DNA from: DATBFX01 sp036558305
Lineage (GTDB): Bacteria > Chloroflexota > Chloroflexia > Thermomicrobiales > UBA6265
Assembly: GCA_036558305.1 (NCBI GenBank)
Contig: DATBFX010000053.1
Location: forward strand, 1 to 12,014
DNA: 12,014 bases
Direction: 5' to 3'
Under the pieces are notes generated by a model. That model was not told the DNA's origin, ran no database searches, and worked only from the letters and a program-made list of their open reading frames with translations. The position numbers and the translations under genes were made by a program. Below are positions 5,512 through 11,822 of the stretch, in pieces (position 1 is the first letter of the stretch; each line of letters opens with the position of its first letter).

Positions 5512-8034
5512 GTGTCGCGTTATCACTCCCCTTACGCACGGTACGAGCGCCGGTCGTCGCGCTGGCCCTGGGTGTGGGCCGGCCTGATCGTCGTCGCGAC
5601 GGTCGGGGCGGGGTTGATCGTGCTGCTCGGCGATGCGGCGGACGGACTGCCCGGCCCCTTTGGGTTCTCGAACGGGGCGACGGCGACGCAGCCCGCCCTG
5701 GCCCTGAACGACCCGACGACGACCGCGACCGCGAAGGTGTCGGCAACCGGGACCGGGGCGGCGACGAAGACGCCGAAACCGGCGCCGCCGACGCCGACGG
5801 TGCCGTCCGCGGCGCCGAAGGCGACGACGGACGGGAATTCGTTGCAGGCGGCAGCGACGAAGCAAGCGCAGCCAACCGCGACGCCGAATCCGGCGGGGAC
5901 GGGCGACCAGGTGGCGGCGGCGTCGCCGGAAGCGACGAGCCAGGCCGATTCGCCGCTGGCAGCGGTGCAGTTGTGGGCGGACCGGTGGGGCGCGGGCGAC
6001 TACGACGGGTTGTTCGCGCTGTTCAGTGCGGACGCGGTGCAGGCGGCGGCGAAGGAAGCGTACCTCGATCAGCACAACGGCGACGAGATGGGATTCGACA
6101 AGGTCCCGGCGGCCACCAAACAGCAGTTGGCGCACGACTACGTCGTCGGGCGGTACCAGGGGATCGCCGACGTGGCGGGGTTGACCTCCGTCAAGGTGAC
6201 GGTGACCGGGCAACCGAATCTGGACACCCAGGTGCCGATCCACGTCGTGATGGAATCGAGCAAGGTCGGGGAGTACGCCGAAGACAACGTGATCCAGCTC
6301 CGCAAGGAGGGAGACAGTTGGAAGGTGGCCTGGACCCCCTCGCTGATCTTCAAGGACCTGGGTGACGGGTGCATCGACTACGACGTGGACGCGGTCAAGC
6401 GCGGCAGCATCCTCGATCGCAACGGCGATCCGCTGGCGTACGACGCAACCGTGAACACGGTCGGGATCATCCCCGGCGAACTCGAGAACGAGACGGAGAC
6501 GGTCAAGCAGTTGGCGCAGATCCTCGGGATGAGCGTCCAGGACGTCAAGGACAAGTACGCCGACGGGCAACCCGACTGGTTCATGGCGATCAAGAACTAC
6601 CCCGATCCGATGAGCGAGGATCTGATCAACGCGCTCTCGCCGCTGCCGGGGGTGGTCGTCCACCAGGGGACGGCGCGGATCTACCCGCTGGGGGCGGCGG
6701 CGGCGCACATCACGGGTTACGTGACGAAGGTCAGCGCCGACGACATCGCGGCCGACAAGACGGGGGCGCTGTCCGACGCCGACGTGATCGGGCGGGCGGG
6801 GATCGAAGCGGCGGCGAACGACCTGCTGACCGGCAAACCGGGGGCGACGCTGCGGGTCGTGGAGTGCAGCACGCGGGCGGAGCGGAAGGTGCTGGTGCAG
6901 CGGCGGCCGGTACCCCCCAAGGATTTGATCCTGACGATCGACGCCGGCTTCCAGAAACAGGTGGACGCGGCGCTCGGCGACGTCAGCGGCAGCGCGGTCG
7001 TGCTCGATCCGCGCAACGGGGCGGTGCTGGCGCTGGCGAGTCACCCGAGTTTCGATCCCAACTGGTTCGTCGAGGGGTTGACGGAGAGCCAGGCGAAGCA
7101 GGTATTCGACGAGAAGAAGACGCCACTGTTCGACCGGGCCTTGCAGTACGCCTATCCGACCGGGTCGATCTTCAAGGTGATCACGATGTCGGCGGCAATG
7201 AAGGACCTGGGCTACACCGGGGACAGCCAGATCGACTGCCCGCAGGAGTGGAGTATCCCGAATACCGACACCGTTTTCCGCGACTGGACGGACGAGTACG
7301 GGGTGGGGGCGCAGGGCTTACTGACGCTGCACAACGCGCTGGTGCAGTCCTGCAACACGGTTTTTTACGAGTTGGGGTACGAGTTGGACAAGAAGGACGA
7401 ATCGCTGCTGCCGGACATGGCGAAGGCGTACGGTCTGGGCGCGCCGACCGACATCCCATACTTGCAGGAGATCGGGGGGACGGTGCCCGATCCGAAATGG
7501 AAACTCGACACGCTGAACGACTACTGGGCGACGGGCGACGCGGTGAACCTGGCCATTGGGCAGGGGTACCTGCTGGCGACGCCGCTGCAGATGGCGAACG
7601 TCTACGCGACGATCGCGAACGGGGGGACGTTGCTGCGGCCGTTCATCGTCGAGTTCACGCGCGACAAGGACGGGACGCAGACGCGGGTGGGCAAACGCAA
7701 GGTGATCAACGAGATTCCGCTCTCGGCCGACCAGATGGCGGAGATCCAGAGCGCGCTGCGGGACCAGACGAGCAACCAGAACGGTGTGGGCTCGGCCAAG
7801 GTCTTCGCCGATTTCCCGTGGCCGATCGCCGGAAAGACGGGGACGGCGGAGAACCAGAGCAACAAGTTGCAGAAACCGCACGCCTGGTTCGCGGCCTGGG
7901 GGCCGTACGGGAAGAAGGCGACGATCGCCTCGATCGTGATGGTGGAGAGTTCGGGCGAAGGGGTGCAGTTCGCGGCGCCGCGGACGAAGGCGATCTACGA
8001 GGCGTATTTGAAGTCGGACCTGGCGGATTCGTGA
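5512..8034 (+). CDS. Penicillin-binding protein (transpeptidase) with NTF2-like MecA_N-type domain
   Basis: 840 residues, a membrane-anchored peptidoglycan D,D-transpeptidase. Order: short cytoplasmic arginine-rich tail; one membrane helix at about 18-40; a Thr/Ala/Pro-rich extracellular linker (about 56-145); an NTF2-like MecA_N-type domain (about 147-290); a dimerisation domain opening with RGSILDRNG (297-305); and the transpeptidase domain. All three active-site motifs are intact: S552-I-F-K555 (catalytic Ser552), S613-C-N615 and K775-T-G777. There is no glycosyltransferase domain, so it is class B (PBP2a/PBP3-like), making cross-links only. The GTG start at 5512 was chosen for AAGGAA 8 nt upstream and because it directly precedes the tail and membrane helix; an ATG at 5335 would add 59 low-complexity residues. 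It stands alone, divergent from the sortase operon; both gene products act at the cell wall. Confidence 0.94.
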   Translation: MSRYHSPYARYERRSSRWPWVWAGLIVVATVGAGLIVLLGDAADGLPGPFGFSNGATATQPALALNDPTTTATAKVSATGTGAATKTPKPAPPTPTVPSAAPKATTDGNSLQAAATKQAQPTATPNPAGTGDQVAAASPEATSQADSPLAAVQLWADRWGAGDYDGLFALFSADAVQAAAKEAYLDQHNGDEMGFDKVPAATKQQLAHDYVVGRYQGIADVAGLTSVKVTVTGQPNLDTQVPIHVVMESSKVGEYAEDNVIQLRKEGDSWKVAWTPSLIFKDLGDGCIDYDVDAVKRGSILDRNGDPLAYDATVNTVGIIPGELENETETVKQLAQILGMSVQDVKDKYADGQPDWFMAIKNYPDPMSEDLINALSPLPGVVVHQGTARIYPLGAAAAHITGYVTKVSADDIAADKTGALSDADVIGRAGIEAAANDLLTGKPGATLRVVECSTRAERKVLVQRRPVPPKDLILTIDAGFQKQVDAALGDVSGSAVVLDPRNGAVLALASHPSFDPNWFVEGLTESQAKQVFDEKKTPLFDRALQYAYPTGSIFKVITMSAAMKDLGYTGDSQIDCPQEWSIPNTDTVFRDWTDEYGVGAQGLLTLHNALVQSCNTVFYELGYELDKKDESLLPDMAKAYGLGAPTDIPYLQEIGGTVPDPKWKLDTLNDYWATGDAVNLAIGQGYLLATPLQMANVYATIANGGTLLRPFIVEFTRDKDGTQTRVGKRKVINEIPLSADQMAEIQSALRDQTSNQNGVGSAKVFADFPWPIAGKTGTAENQSNKLQKPHAWFAAWGPYGKKATIASIVMVESSGEGVQFAAPRTKAIYEAYLKSDLADS

Positions 8035-8159
8035 GCCGGTAGCCGGTAGGTTGGGGTTCCCTCCGGGTCGGGTCGCCGAGAAAGCCCTCACCCCCGACGC
8101 CTCTTCCTTCCGAGGGAGAGAGGAGCACGGCGAGTGCGGCGATCCGGAGTACGTCGCGT
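8035..8159. other. Convergent intergenic region with short direct repeat
   Basis: These 125 bases separate the convergent penicillin-binding protein and antitoxin genes. They begin with AGCCGGT repeated twice (8034-8047) and contain the palindromic element at 8084-8126. No open frame with a credible start or ribosome site is present. Confidence 0.6.
8084..8126. repeat. Intergenic palindromic element of the CCCTCACCCCC type (REP-like, possible bidirectional terminator)
   Basis: A GCCCTCACCCCCGAC head is followed by an imperfect hairpin: CCTCT (8100-8104) pairs with AGAGG (8119-8123), continued by G-U pairs around a CCGA loop. From memory, many Chloroflexota genomes carry dispersed elements reading CCCTCACCCCC, then a CCTCTCCC/GGGAGAGG palindrome; this looks like a decayed copy. 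Its place between two converging genes suits a transcription stop for both. Confidence 0.5.
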
Positions 8160-8474
8160 TCAGTCGCGTGCGGCGACGAGTTCGACTGTTTCGTCAGGGA
8201 AGACGACGGAGACGCGGAGTTCGCCGCCGATGGCGCGCACGTACTCGGCGAGTGTCGAGAGATAGAGATCGTCCTGGCGTTCGAGGCGGGAAACACGGGC
8301 TTGCGACACGTCGAGGGCCGAGGCGAGCTCGGTTTGGGTCATGTCGCGCGATTCGCGCAATTTCGTGAGTGCGGAAACGAGCAGCATGGCGCGCGCGCCG
8401 GCCTCGATGCGGGCGGCACGCTCAGGATCCTCGCGGTTCTTGGCAGAGATTTCCCGCCACGGTCTGCGTCCCAT
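8160..8474 (-). CDS. XRE-family antitoxin (HigA-like)
   Basis: 104 residues. A helix-turn-helix of the Cro/C1 (XRE) type spans about 36-68, with core MTQTELASALDVSQARVSRL (45-64). It is preceded by a basic, helical N-terminal part and followed by GGELRVSVVF (83-92), a beta segment common in HigA-like antitoxins. Such proteins bind and neutralise the partner toxin and repress the shared promoter. The ATG at 8474 shares one base with the toxin stop (TGATG), and AAGGA lies 8 nt upstream inside the toxin gene, so the two are translationally coupled. The order, toxin first, is that of higBA, the reverse of most type II pairs. Confidence 0.9.
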   Translation of the reverse strand: MGRRPWREISAKNREDPERAARIEAGARAMLLVSALTKLRESRDMTQTELASALDVSQARVSRLERQDDLYLSTLAEYVRAIGGELRVSVVFPDETVELVAARD

Positions 8475-8827
8475 CAGATCAGTCCTTCCTTTTTGAGTGT
8501 TTCGAGGTGCTCATCGTAGAGATCGTCTGCAATCGGAATCGCCTCGCGATACCATCGTCCCCACCGCCCCGTCTTGTCGCCACCGAGCAGCAGGATTGCG
8601 GATCGACGAGGATCAAAGGCGAAGAGAATGCGGAGGTTGCCGCCGCGAGGCCGGAGTTCCTTCATGTTCGCGTGCCGCGAAGCGGTCAGGCTGTCGACGT
8701 AGGGACGACCAAGGGCCGGGCCACCGAGTTCGAGCGCCCGGACGGCCATGTCGACCGACTCCGATTGCGCCTCGGTCAGTCCCCGGTACCAGGCCGCGAA
8801 CTCGTCGGTGCCCTCGATCTCCCACAT
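8474..8827 (-). CDS. RelE/ParE-superfamily toxin (HigB/Gp49-like)
   Basis: 117 residues. It resembles the phage-derived Gp49-like/HigB family (PF05973), ribosome-dependent mRNA interferases of the RelE fold. Family landmarks visible are HANMKELRP (52-60), LRILFAFDP (65-73), LLLGGDKTG (79-87) and WYREAIPIADDLYDEH (92-107), with basic residues Lys56, Arg58, Arg61 and Lys85 available for RNA contact or catalysis. The length is normal and the frame is intact, so it is probably functional. The ATG at 8827 has no Shine-Dalgarno sequence; instead an extended -10 box ends 6 nt before it, pointing to a leaderless mRNA. It is followed by the XRE antitoxin, which should silence it and autoregulate the operon. 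Confidence 0.9.
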   Translation of the reverse strand: MWEIEGTDEFAAWYRGLTEAQSESVDMAVRALELGGPALGRPYVDSLTASRHANMKELRPRGGNLRILFAFDPRRSAILLLGGDKTGRWGRWYREAIPIADDLYDEHLETLKKEGLI

Positions 8828-8833
8828 GACAGA

Positions 8834-8842
8834 AATATAACA
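8834..8842 (-). promoter_or_regulatory. Extended -10 promoter of the toxin-antitoxin operon, leaderless arrangement
   Basis: The minus strand reads TGTTATATT, an extended -10 (TG-n-TATAAT-like), followed by 6 nt and then the toxin ATG. Transcription would start at or next to the A of the ATG. No ribosome binding site lies upstream of the ATG, which fits a leaderless mRNA. No -35 box is needed with TG-n, and none is seen. Confidence 0.55.
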
Positions 8843-8850
8843 TAGTTGTT
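8839..8850. promoter_or_regulatory. Candidate antitoxin operator, inverted repeat AACA-N4-TGTT
   Basis: AACATAGTTGTT is a small inverted repeat (4-bp arms) overlapping the upstream part of the extended -10. Outer AGAA (8831-8834) and TTCT (8849-8852) add weak symmetry. Its position would let the XRE antitoxin block polymerase. The arms are short, so this is only a candidate. Confidence 0.3.
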
Positions 8851-8853
8851 CTA

Positions 8854-8903
8854 GGCGACGAGGAGCGAGCAGCGAGTTTTCCTCTCCTCACTCCTCTCTC
8901 GCC
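8854..8903 (-). terminator. Inverted repeat downstream of the PQQ dehydrogenase gene
   Basis: GGCGACGAGGAG (8854-8865) and CTCCTCTCTCGCC (8891-8903) pair over about 11 bp with one bulge, with a 25-nt loop. On the minus strand the hairpin begins 5 nt after the dehydrogenase stop and ends just upstream of the toxin promoter, so it may end the dehydrogenase transcript and shield the toxin-antitoxin operon from read-through. There is no T-tract after it. Confidence 0.4.
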
Positions 8904-8907
8904 GCGC

Positions 8908-10146
8908 CTATCCCTCGTAACTGATCCGATACAACACACCCGCCGTGTCGTCGGAGACGATGAGGGAGCCGTCGGGGGCGACGACGACGCCGGCGGGGCG
9001 ACCCCAGCGGTTGCCGTTGTCGTCTTGCCAGCCAGTGGCGAAGTCGGCGACGGCGGTGGGGGTGCCGTCTTTGAAGGTGACGTACATCAGTTTGGGCGGG
9101 GCGGGGGGCTCACGGTTCCAGGAGCCGTGTTGGACGACGAAGATGCCGCCCTGGTAGGCGGCGGGGAACTGGTCGCCGGTGGCGAAGGCGAGACCGAGGG
9201 GGGCGGAGTGGGCCTGGATGCCGATGGTGGGTGGGGTGATGTTGGAGCAGTCGGCGCCGTCTTGTTGGGGTTTGGCGTCGGGGGGTTGGCAATCGGGCCA
9301 GCCGTAGTTGGCGTTTTTGTGGACGATGGTGACCAGATCGGGCGGGATCTCGTTGCCCTGGTTGTCGCGTTCGTTGACGGTGGCCCAGAGGGTGTTGGAA
9401 TCGGGGGCGAAGGCGAGACCGACGGCGTTGCGGAGACCGTGGGCGAAGCGCTCGCCGTGGGAACCGTCGGGGTCGTAGCGCATGACGGCGGCGCGGCGGT
9501 CGTCGGTTTCCCGGCAGATGTTGCAGGAGGAGCCGATGGAGACGTAGAGCTTGCCGTCTTTGCCGAAGGCGACGGTGCGGGTGCTGTGGCCGCCGGTGGG
9601 GAGATCGGGGACGACGACCTCGCCGTCGCCGACCGGTTCGCCGGGATCGTACGGGAAGCGGATGATCTCGTTGGTTTCGCCGACGTAGAGGTAGGTTTTC
9701 TTATCGACCTCGAAGAAGGCGAGACTGGAGGGGCCGAAGAGACCGGTGATGAGGGGATCGGGCGGGGAACCGCTGGGGTCGATGACGCCGTTCTTGGCGG
9801 CGGGGTAGCGGTAGACGTTGCCGGCGTCCTGGTCGGCGACGAGGAGGTTGCCGGCGGCATCGAAGGCCATGAAGCGGGGGGCCTGGAGACCGCCGGCGAC
9901 GACGGCGGCGGCGAAGCCCTTGGGGAGGTCGAGTTGGACGCCGGGGGAGGAGACGCCTTCGGCGGCGGTCAGGTCGACGGCGGTGAGGTCGGGATTGGCG
10001 GTTTTCTCGTTGTCGACGACGAGGGCCGGGGCTTCGGCGGCGCGGACGAGCCGCAACCCGGTGGCGAGGGCGGGGGCGAGGGCGAGGAGCGCGATCAGCA
10101 GCGAGAACCCGACAAACCGCCGACGACTCGATCGCGGGCGAAGCAT
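8908..10146 (-). CDS. PQQ-dependent sugar (sorbosone-type) dehydrogenase, exported
   Basis: 412 residues, a six-bladed beta-propeller of the soluble glucose/sorbosone dehydrogenase family (GSDH). Such enzymes oxidise aldoses or sorbosone outside the cytoplasmic membrane with pyrroloquinoline quinone and pass electrons to the respiratory chain. The basic N-terminus and hydrophobic stretch (10-30) form a signal peptide or anchor. Family landmarks: PKGFAAAVVAGGLQAPRFMA (75-94), the likely catalytic His187 in GGHSTRT, the pair Cys208/Cys211 in GSSCNIC, Arg239 in GLRNAVGL, NYGWP (280-284), and QHGSWNR (339-345). Cys286 and Cys300 could form a second disulfide. The ATG at 10146 has GGAGGT 5 nt upstream. 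It is a single-gene unit. No pqq synthesis genes are in the window, so cofactor supply and true substrate are unknown. Confidence 0.9.
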   Translation of the reverse strand: MLRPRSSRRRFVGFSLLIALLALAPALATGLRLVRAAEAPALVVDNEKTANPDLTAVDLTAAEGVSSPGVQLDLPKGFAAAVVAGGLQAPRFMAFDAAGNLLVADQDAGNVYRYPAAKNGVIDPSGSPPDPLITGLFGPSSLAFFEVDKKTYLYVGETNEIIRFPYDPGEPVGDGEVVVPDLPTGGHSTRTVAFGKDGKLYVSIGSSCNICRETDDRRAAVMRYDPDGSHGERFAHGLRNAVGLAFAPDSNTLWATVNERDNQGNEIPPDLVTIVHKNANYGWPDCQPPDAKPQQDGADCSNITPPTIGIQAHSAPLGLAFATGDQFPAAYQGGIFVVQHGSWNREPPAPPKLMYVTFKDGTPTAVADFATGWQDDNGNRWGRPAGVVVAPDGSLIVSDDTAGVLYRISYEG

Positions 10147-10316
10147 GGTTGACCTCCGTTGGCGTGAGTGGAGTACCGATCCGACGTGGCGCCGCGACGC
10201 GGACCGGTCGTCGGGCGGGACCGGGTGCGCCGGAGAGAGTGTCGCACGGAGCGTGCCGACGGGGGCGCGGGGCGGGCGGCGGTGCCGCCCAAAGTACATA
10301 CCGCTCCGATTCTCCC
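10147..10316. other. Intergenic region with GGGCGGC hairpin
   Basis: These 170 bases lie between the 101-residue protein gene and the dehydrogenase, both on the minus strand. A perfect 7-bp hairpin GGGCGGC-GGT-GCCGCCC (10274-10290) lies 26 nt after the upstream stop and may end that operon, though there is no T-tract. The dehydrogenase promoter should be here, but I see no box good enough to name. Confidence 0.5.
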
Positions 10317-10622
10317 CTACTGGCGGTCCAGTGCGAGGAGTTGCCAGAGCTCGTCGAGTGCCGTCTCGTCTTCGATGACGCCTGTCCCATAGAACCGTTC
10401 GACGTCGATGCGCCCATCCGTCATGAATTCGACTTCCCACCGCACTCCGGGCATGGCGAACTGAACCATGATTCCCTCGGGTCTGTCCATGATCAGGGCG
10501 TAGGGGACGTGGTTCTCGTCGAGGCGGGCCAGAAAGGCGAGGAGTTGTTGGTAGATGGCTTCCGCCTTCTCTCCGCTCGCGGATCCGCCTGGTCGATCGG
10601 TTGCCCCTGTCGAGGGGTCCAT
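10317..10622 (-). CDS. Conserved small acidic protein, possible second immunity or accessory protein
   Basis: 101 residues, no signal peptide or membrane segment. After a disordered N-terminus (1-18) there is an alpha-helix (19-35), then strands VPYALIMDRPEGIMVQFAMP (39-58) and RWEVEFMTDGRIDVERFYGT (61-80), and an acidic C-terminal helix. This helix-plus-beta-hairpin layout, with a W-E-V-E-F strand pair, recurs in small uncharacterised bacterial proteins; I know of no assigned function. The ATG at 10622 is 4 nt after the stop of the 218-residue gene, with GGAGGT 11 nt upstream inside that gene, so it is co-translated with it. Its place at the end of a toxin-immunity operon suggests an accessory or second immunity role; that is inference. 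Confidence 0.75.
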   Translation of the reverse strand: MDPSTGATDRPGGSASGEKAEAIYQQLLAFLARLDENHVPYALIMDRPEGIMVQFAMPGVRWEVEFMTDGRIDVERFYGTGVIEDETALDELWQLLALDRQ

Positions 10623-10626
10623 CGCG

Positions 10627-11283
10627 CTATTTGACCTCCCAAACGGAGAGGACGAAGAACGGCAGTGTGCTGCCTGTCGTGGAATTGGCTTTGATGAGAA
10701 ATGTGGCGGCCCTTTCTTCTGACTCGAAGAGGCAGTGGCGATTCAGGTGTCTGGGCAGTTCCGGGTCTGAACGGGTTGGCCCAGGCTCGAAAATGGCAGA
10801 ATGAAACGTTGGAACCGGTCTCGAAAGGTCGAGACCCAGGAAGCGAAGCCCGTCCGGGCGACCGCCGAGGCGATCATGGACGCCCCGCCATACCGCGAAA
10901 TCCTCGGTCCAGAGGGTTGAACCGGGGCCATACTCGGGGTCGTCCGGTGTGCGGGCGATCTCGATGTAACCGAGGTCAAGCGGGACCCCTTCTTCTCGGA
11001 ACGCTTGTTGCAGCCGCTGCGCGAGGGCGCGGTCCGCGTGCAACGTGCGATCATAGGCGGAGTCCCAGTAGTTGTCCCAGAGCGCCACGAGTCGGTGGCG
11101 GCCGTCCGCCCGAAGCTCGTCGAGTTCCTCCGGGCTGGGCAAGATCCAGAGTCTGTCGACGCCTTCGTAGGTCGCTGTCGGAAGGCAGGCACAGGCTGCA
11201 TCCGGGTGCAGCAGGAAGTAGCCGAGACGGAGCGGCAACAAATGTTCGAGTCCGGGGGATCCCATGACCACGCCGGCGTTCAA
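10627..11283 (-). CDS. Candidate immunity protein of the HINT-linked toxin
   Basis: 218 residues, soluble, not assigned to any family I can name. It is rich in Leu, Asp, Arg and aromatic residues, including WDNYWDSAYDRTLH (69-82) and a C-terminal beta-rich part ending FFVLSVWEVK. The TTG at 11283 overlaps the TGA of the toxin fragment by 4 bases (TTGA), and AGGG lies about 9 nt upstream; an ATG at 11265 would give a protein six residues shorter, but has no better ribosome site. Polymorphic toxin genes are typically followed at once by their immunity gene, so position and coupling make this the prime candidate for neutralising the upstream toxin domain. The 101-residue gene starts 4 nt after its stop. 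The gene is sound; the immunity role is inferred from context only. Confidence 0.72.
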   Translation of the reverse strand: MNAGVVMGSPGLEHLLPLRLGYFLLHPDAACACLPTATYEGVDRLWILPSPEELDELRADGRHRLVALWDNYWDSAYDRTLHADRALAQRLQQAFREEGVPLDLGYIEIARTPDDPEYGPGSTLWTEDFAVWRGVHDRLGGRPDGLRFLGLDLSRPVPTFHSAIFEPGPTRSDPELPRHLNRHCLFESEERAATFLIKANSTTGSTLPFFVLSVWEVK

Positions 11284-11717
11284 GGACTAAATCCCTGCGG
11301 CACGGGCAAATGGAGTGTATCGCCGCCGCCCGGGAAATGGAGGTCGATATGGCGCCCTCCTACCCATGTTCCTTCCTCCACGCCCCTTACCGAGTAACCA
11401 CGACTCAGCGCTTCGTCAAGGATAGCGCGCGTTTCGTCTCCCGATCTTGTCGCCGATCCGCTTCGGGCGGCAGCACCTTCAAGCGATTCCAGAAACCGCT
11501 TGAAGTCGCGATTGCACAACTGCCTCAGGAATTTTCTGAAGTTACTGAGGGGATCACAGCCAGGAGTCAAGTTGTGGACTAACACGTCCTCGTAGCCGAT
11601 CGTGACGAAGTAAGTGTGCAGATCATCGACTGTCAGGTTGTAAACGCGGTGGTGCTCGGAAAAGGCGTGCGGCTTGGCAACGGTGGTCGAACAACCAGTG
11701 GCCATCGCTAGCAGCAT
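11280..11717 (-). CDS. Polymorphic toxin C-terminal fragment: HINT end plus unclassified toxin domain
   Basis: 145 residues. Residues 25-49 read VYNLTVDDLHTY...VLVHN, the C-terminal signature of the pretoxin HINT (Hedgehog/intein) self-cleaving domain of secreted polymorphic toxins; Asn49 after His48 is the expected cleavage residue. Residues 50-145 would be the released toxin: a helical part (56-80), a Ser/Gly/Arg linker, a helix (95-106), then a beta-rich end with His123, His127 and His136 and the close HLPVPQGFSP. I cannot assign the toxin family. The N-terminal HINT half, delivery domains and repeats are absent: an in-frame stop lies 4 codons before the ATG at 11717, that ATG lacks a ribosome site, and other frames upstream show no HINT sequence. 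It is therefore a truncated or orphan toxin module. It overlaps the candidate immunity gene by 4 bases. Confidence 0.7.
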   Translation of the reverse strand: MLLAMATGCSTTVAKPHAFSEHHRVYNLTVDDLHTYFVTIGYEDVLVHNLTPGCDPLSNFRKFLRQLCNRDFKRFLESLEGAAARSGSATRSGDETRAILDEALSRGYSVRGVEEGTWVGGRHIDLHFPGGGDTLHLPVPQGFSP

Positions 11718-11822
11718 CCCGGTGGCCTATGCCCCGACTGCAAGCCGTCGTTTGGTCGGGGCCAGCCGACGTAGGTAGGTCGTCGTAGCCGTAGCGGCTA
11801 CCGTCCCGAACGCAGATAGGCT
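11718..11822. other. Junction upstream of the toxin fragment
   Basis: These 105 bases separate the partial upstream gene from the toxin fragment. Translation in the three minus-strand frames gives stops or sequence unlike any HINT domain, so the missing toxin N-terminus is not hidden here by a simple frameshift. No ribosome site precedes the toxin ATG. Confidence 0.5.

Noticed and set aside
5096..5587. Plus-strand frame translating the 8-bp array as a TDRRTDGQ peptide repeat
   Set aside because: No ribosome site, no conserved sequence outside the repeat, and overlap with the start of the penicillin-binding protein; the array is better seen as intergenic DNA.
5338..7044. 568-codon minus-strand open frame opposite the penicillin-binding protein
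   Set aside because: Extremely Arg-rich with no domain features; antisense shadow.
6369..8042. 557-codon plus-strand open frame inside the penicillin-binding protein gene
   Set aside because: Arg/Gly/Asp-rich shadow in a different frame of a gene with all three transpeptidase motifs.
9025..10152. 375-codon plus-strand open frame opposite the PQQ dehydrogenase
   Set aside because: Gly/Asp/Val-only composition typical of antisense frames in GC-rich DNA; the minus-strand gene has clear family motifs.
11685..11717. Lipoprotein signal (MLLAMATGCS) at the start of the toxin fragment
   Set aside because: No basic N-region, very short hydrophobic core and a poor lipobox (ATGC); the HINT motif begins only 15 residues later, so a chance frame start is more likely.
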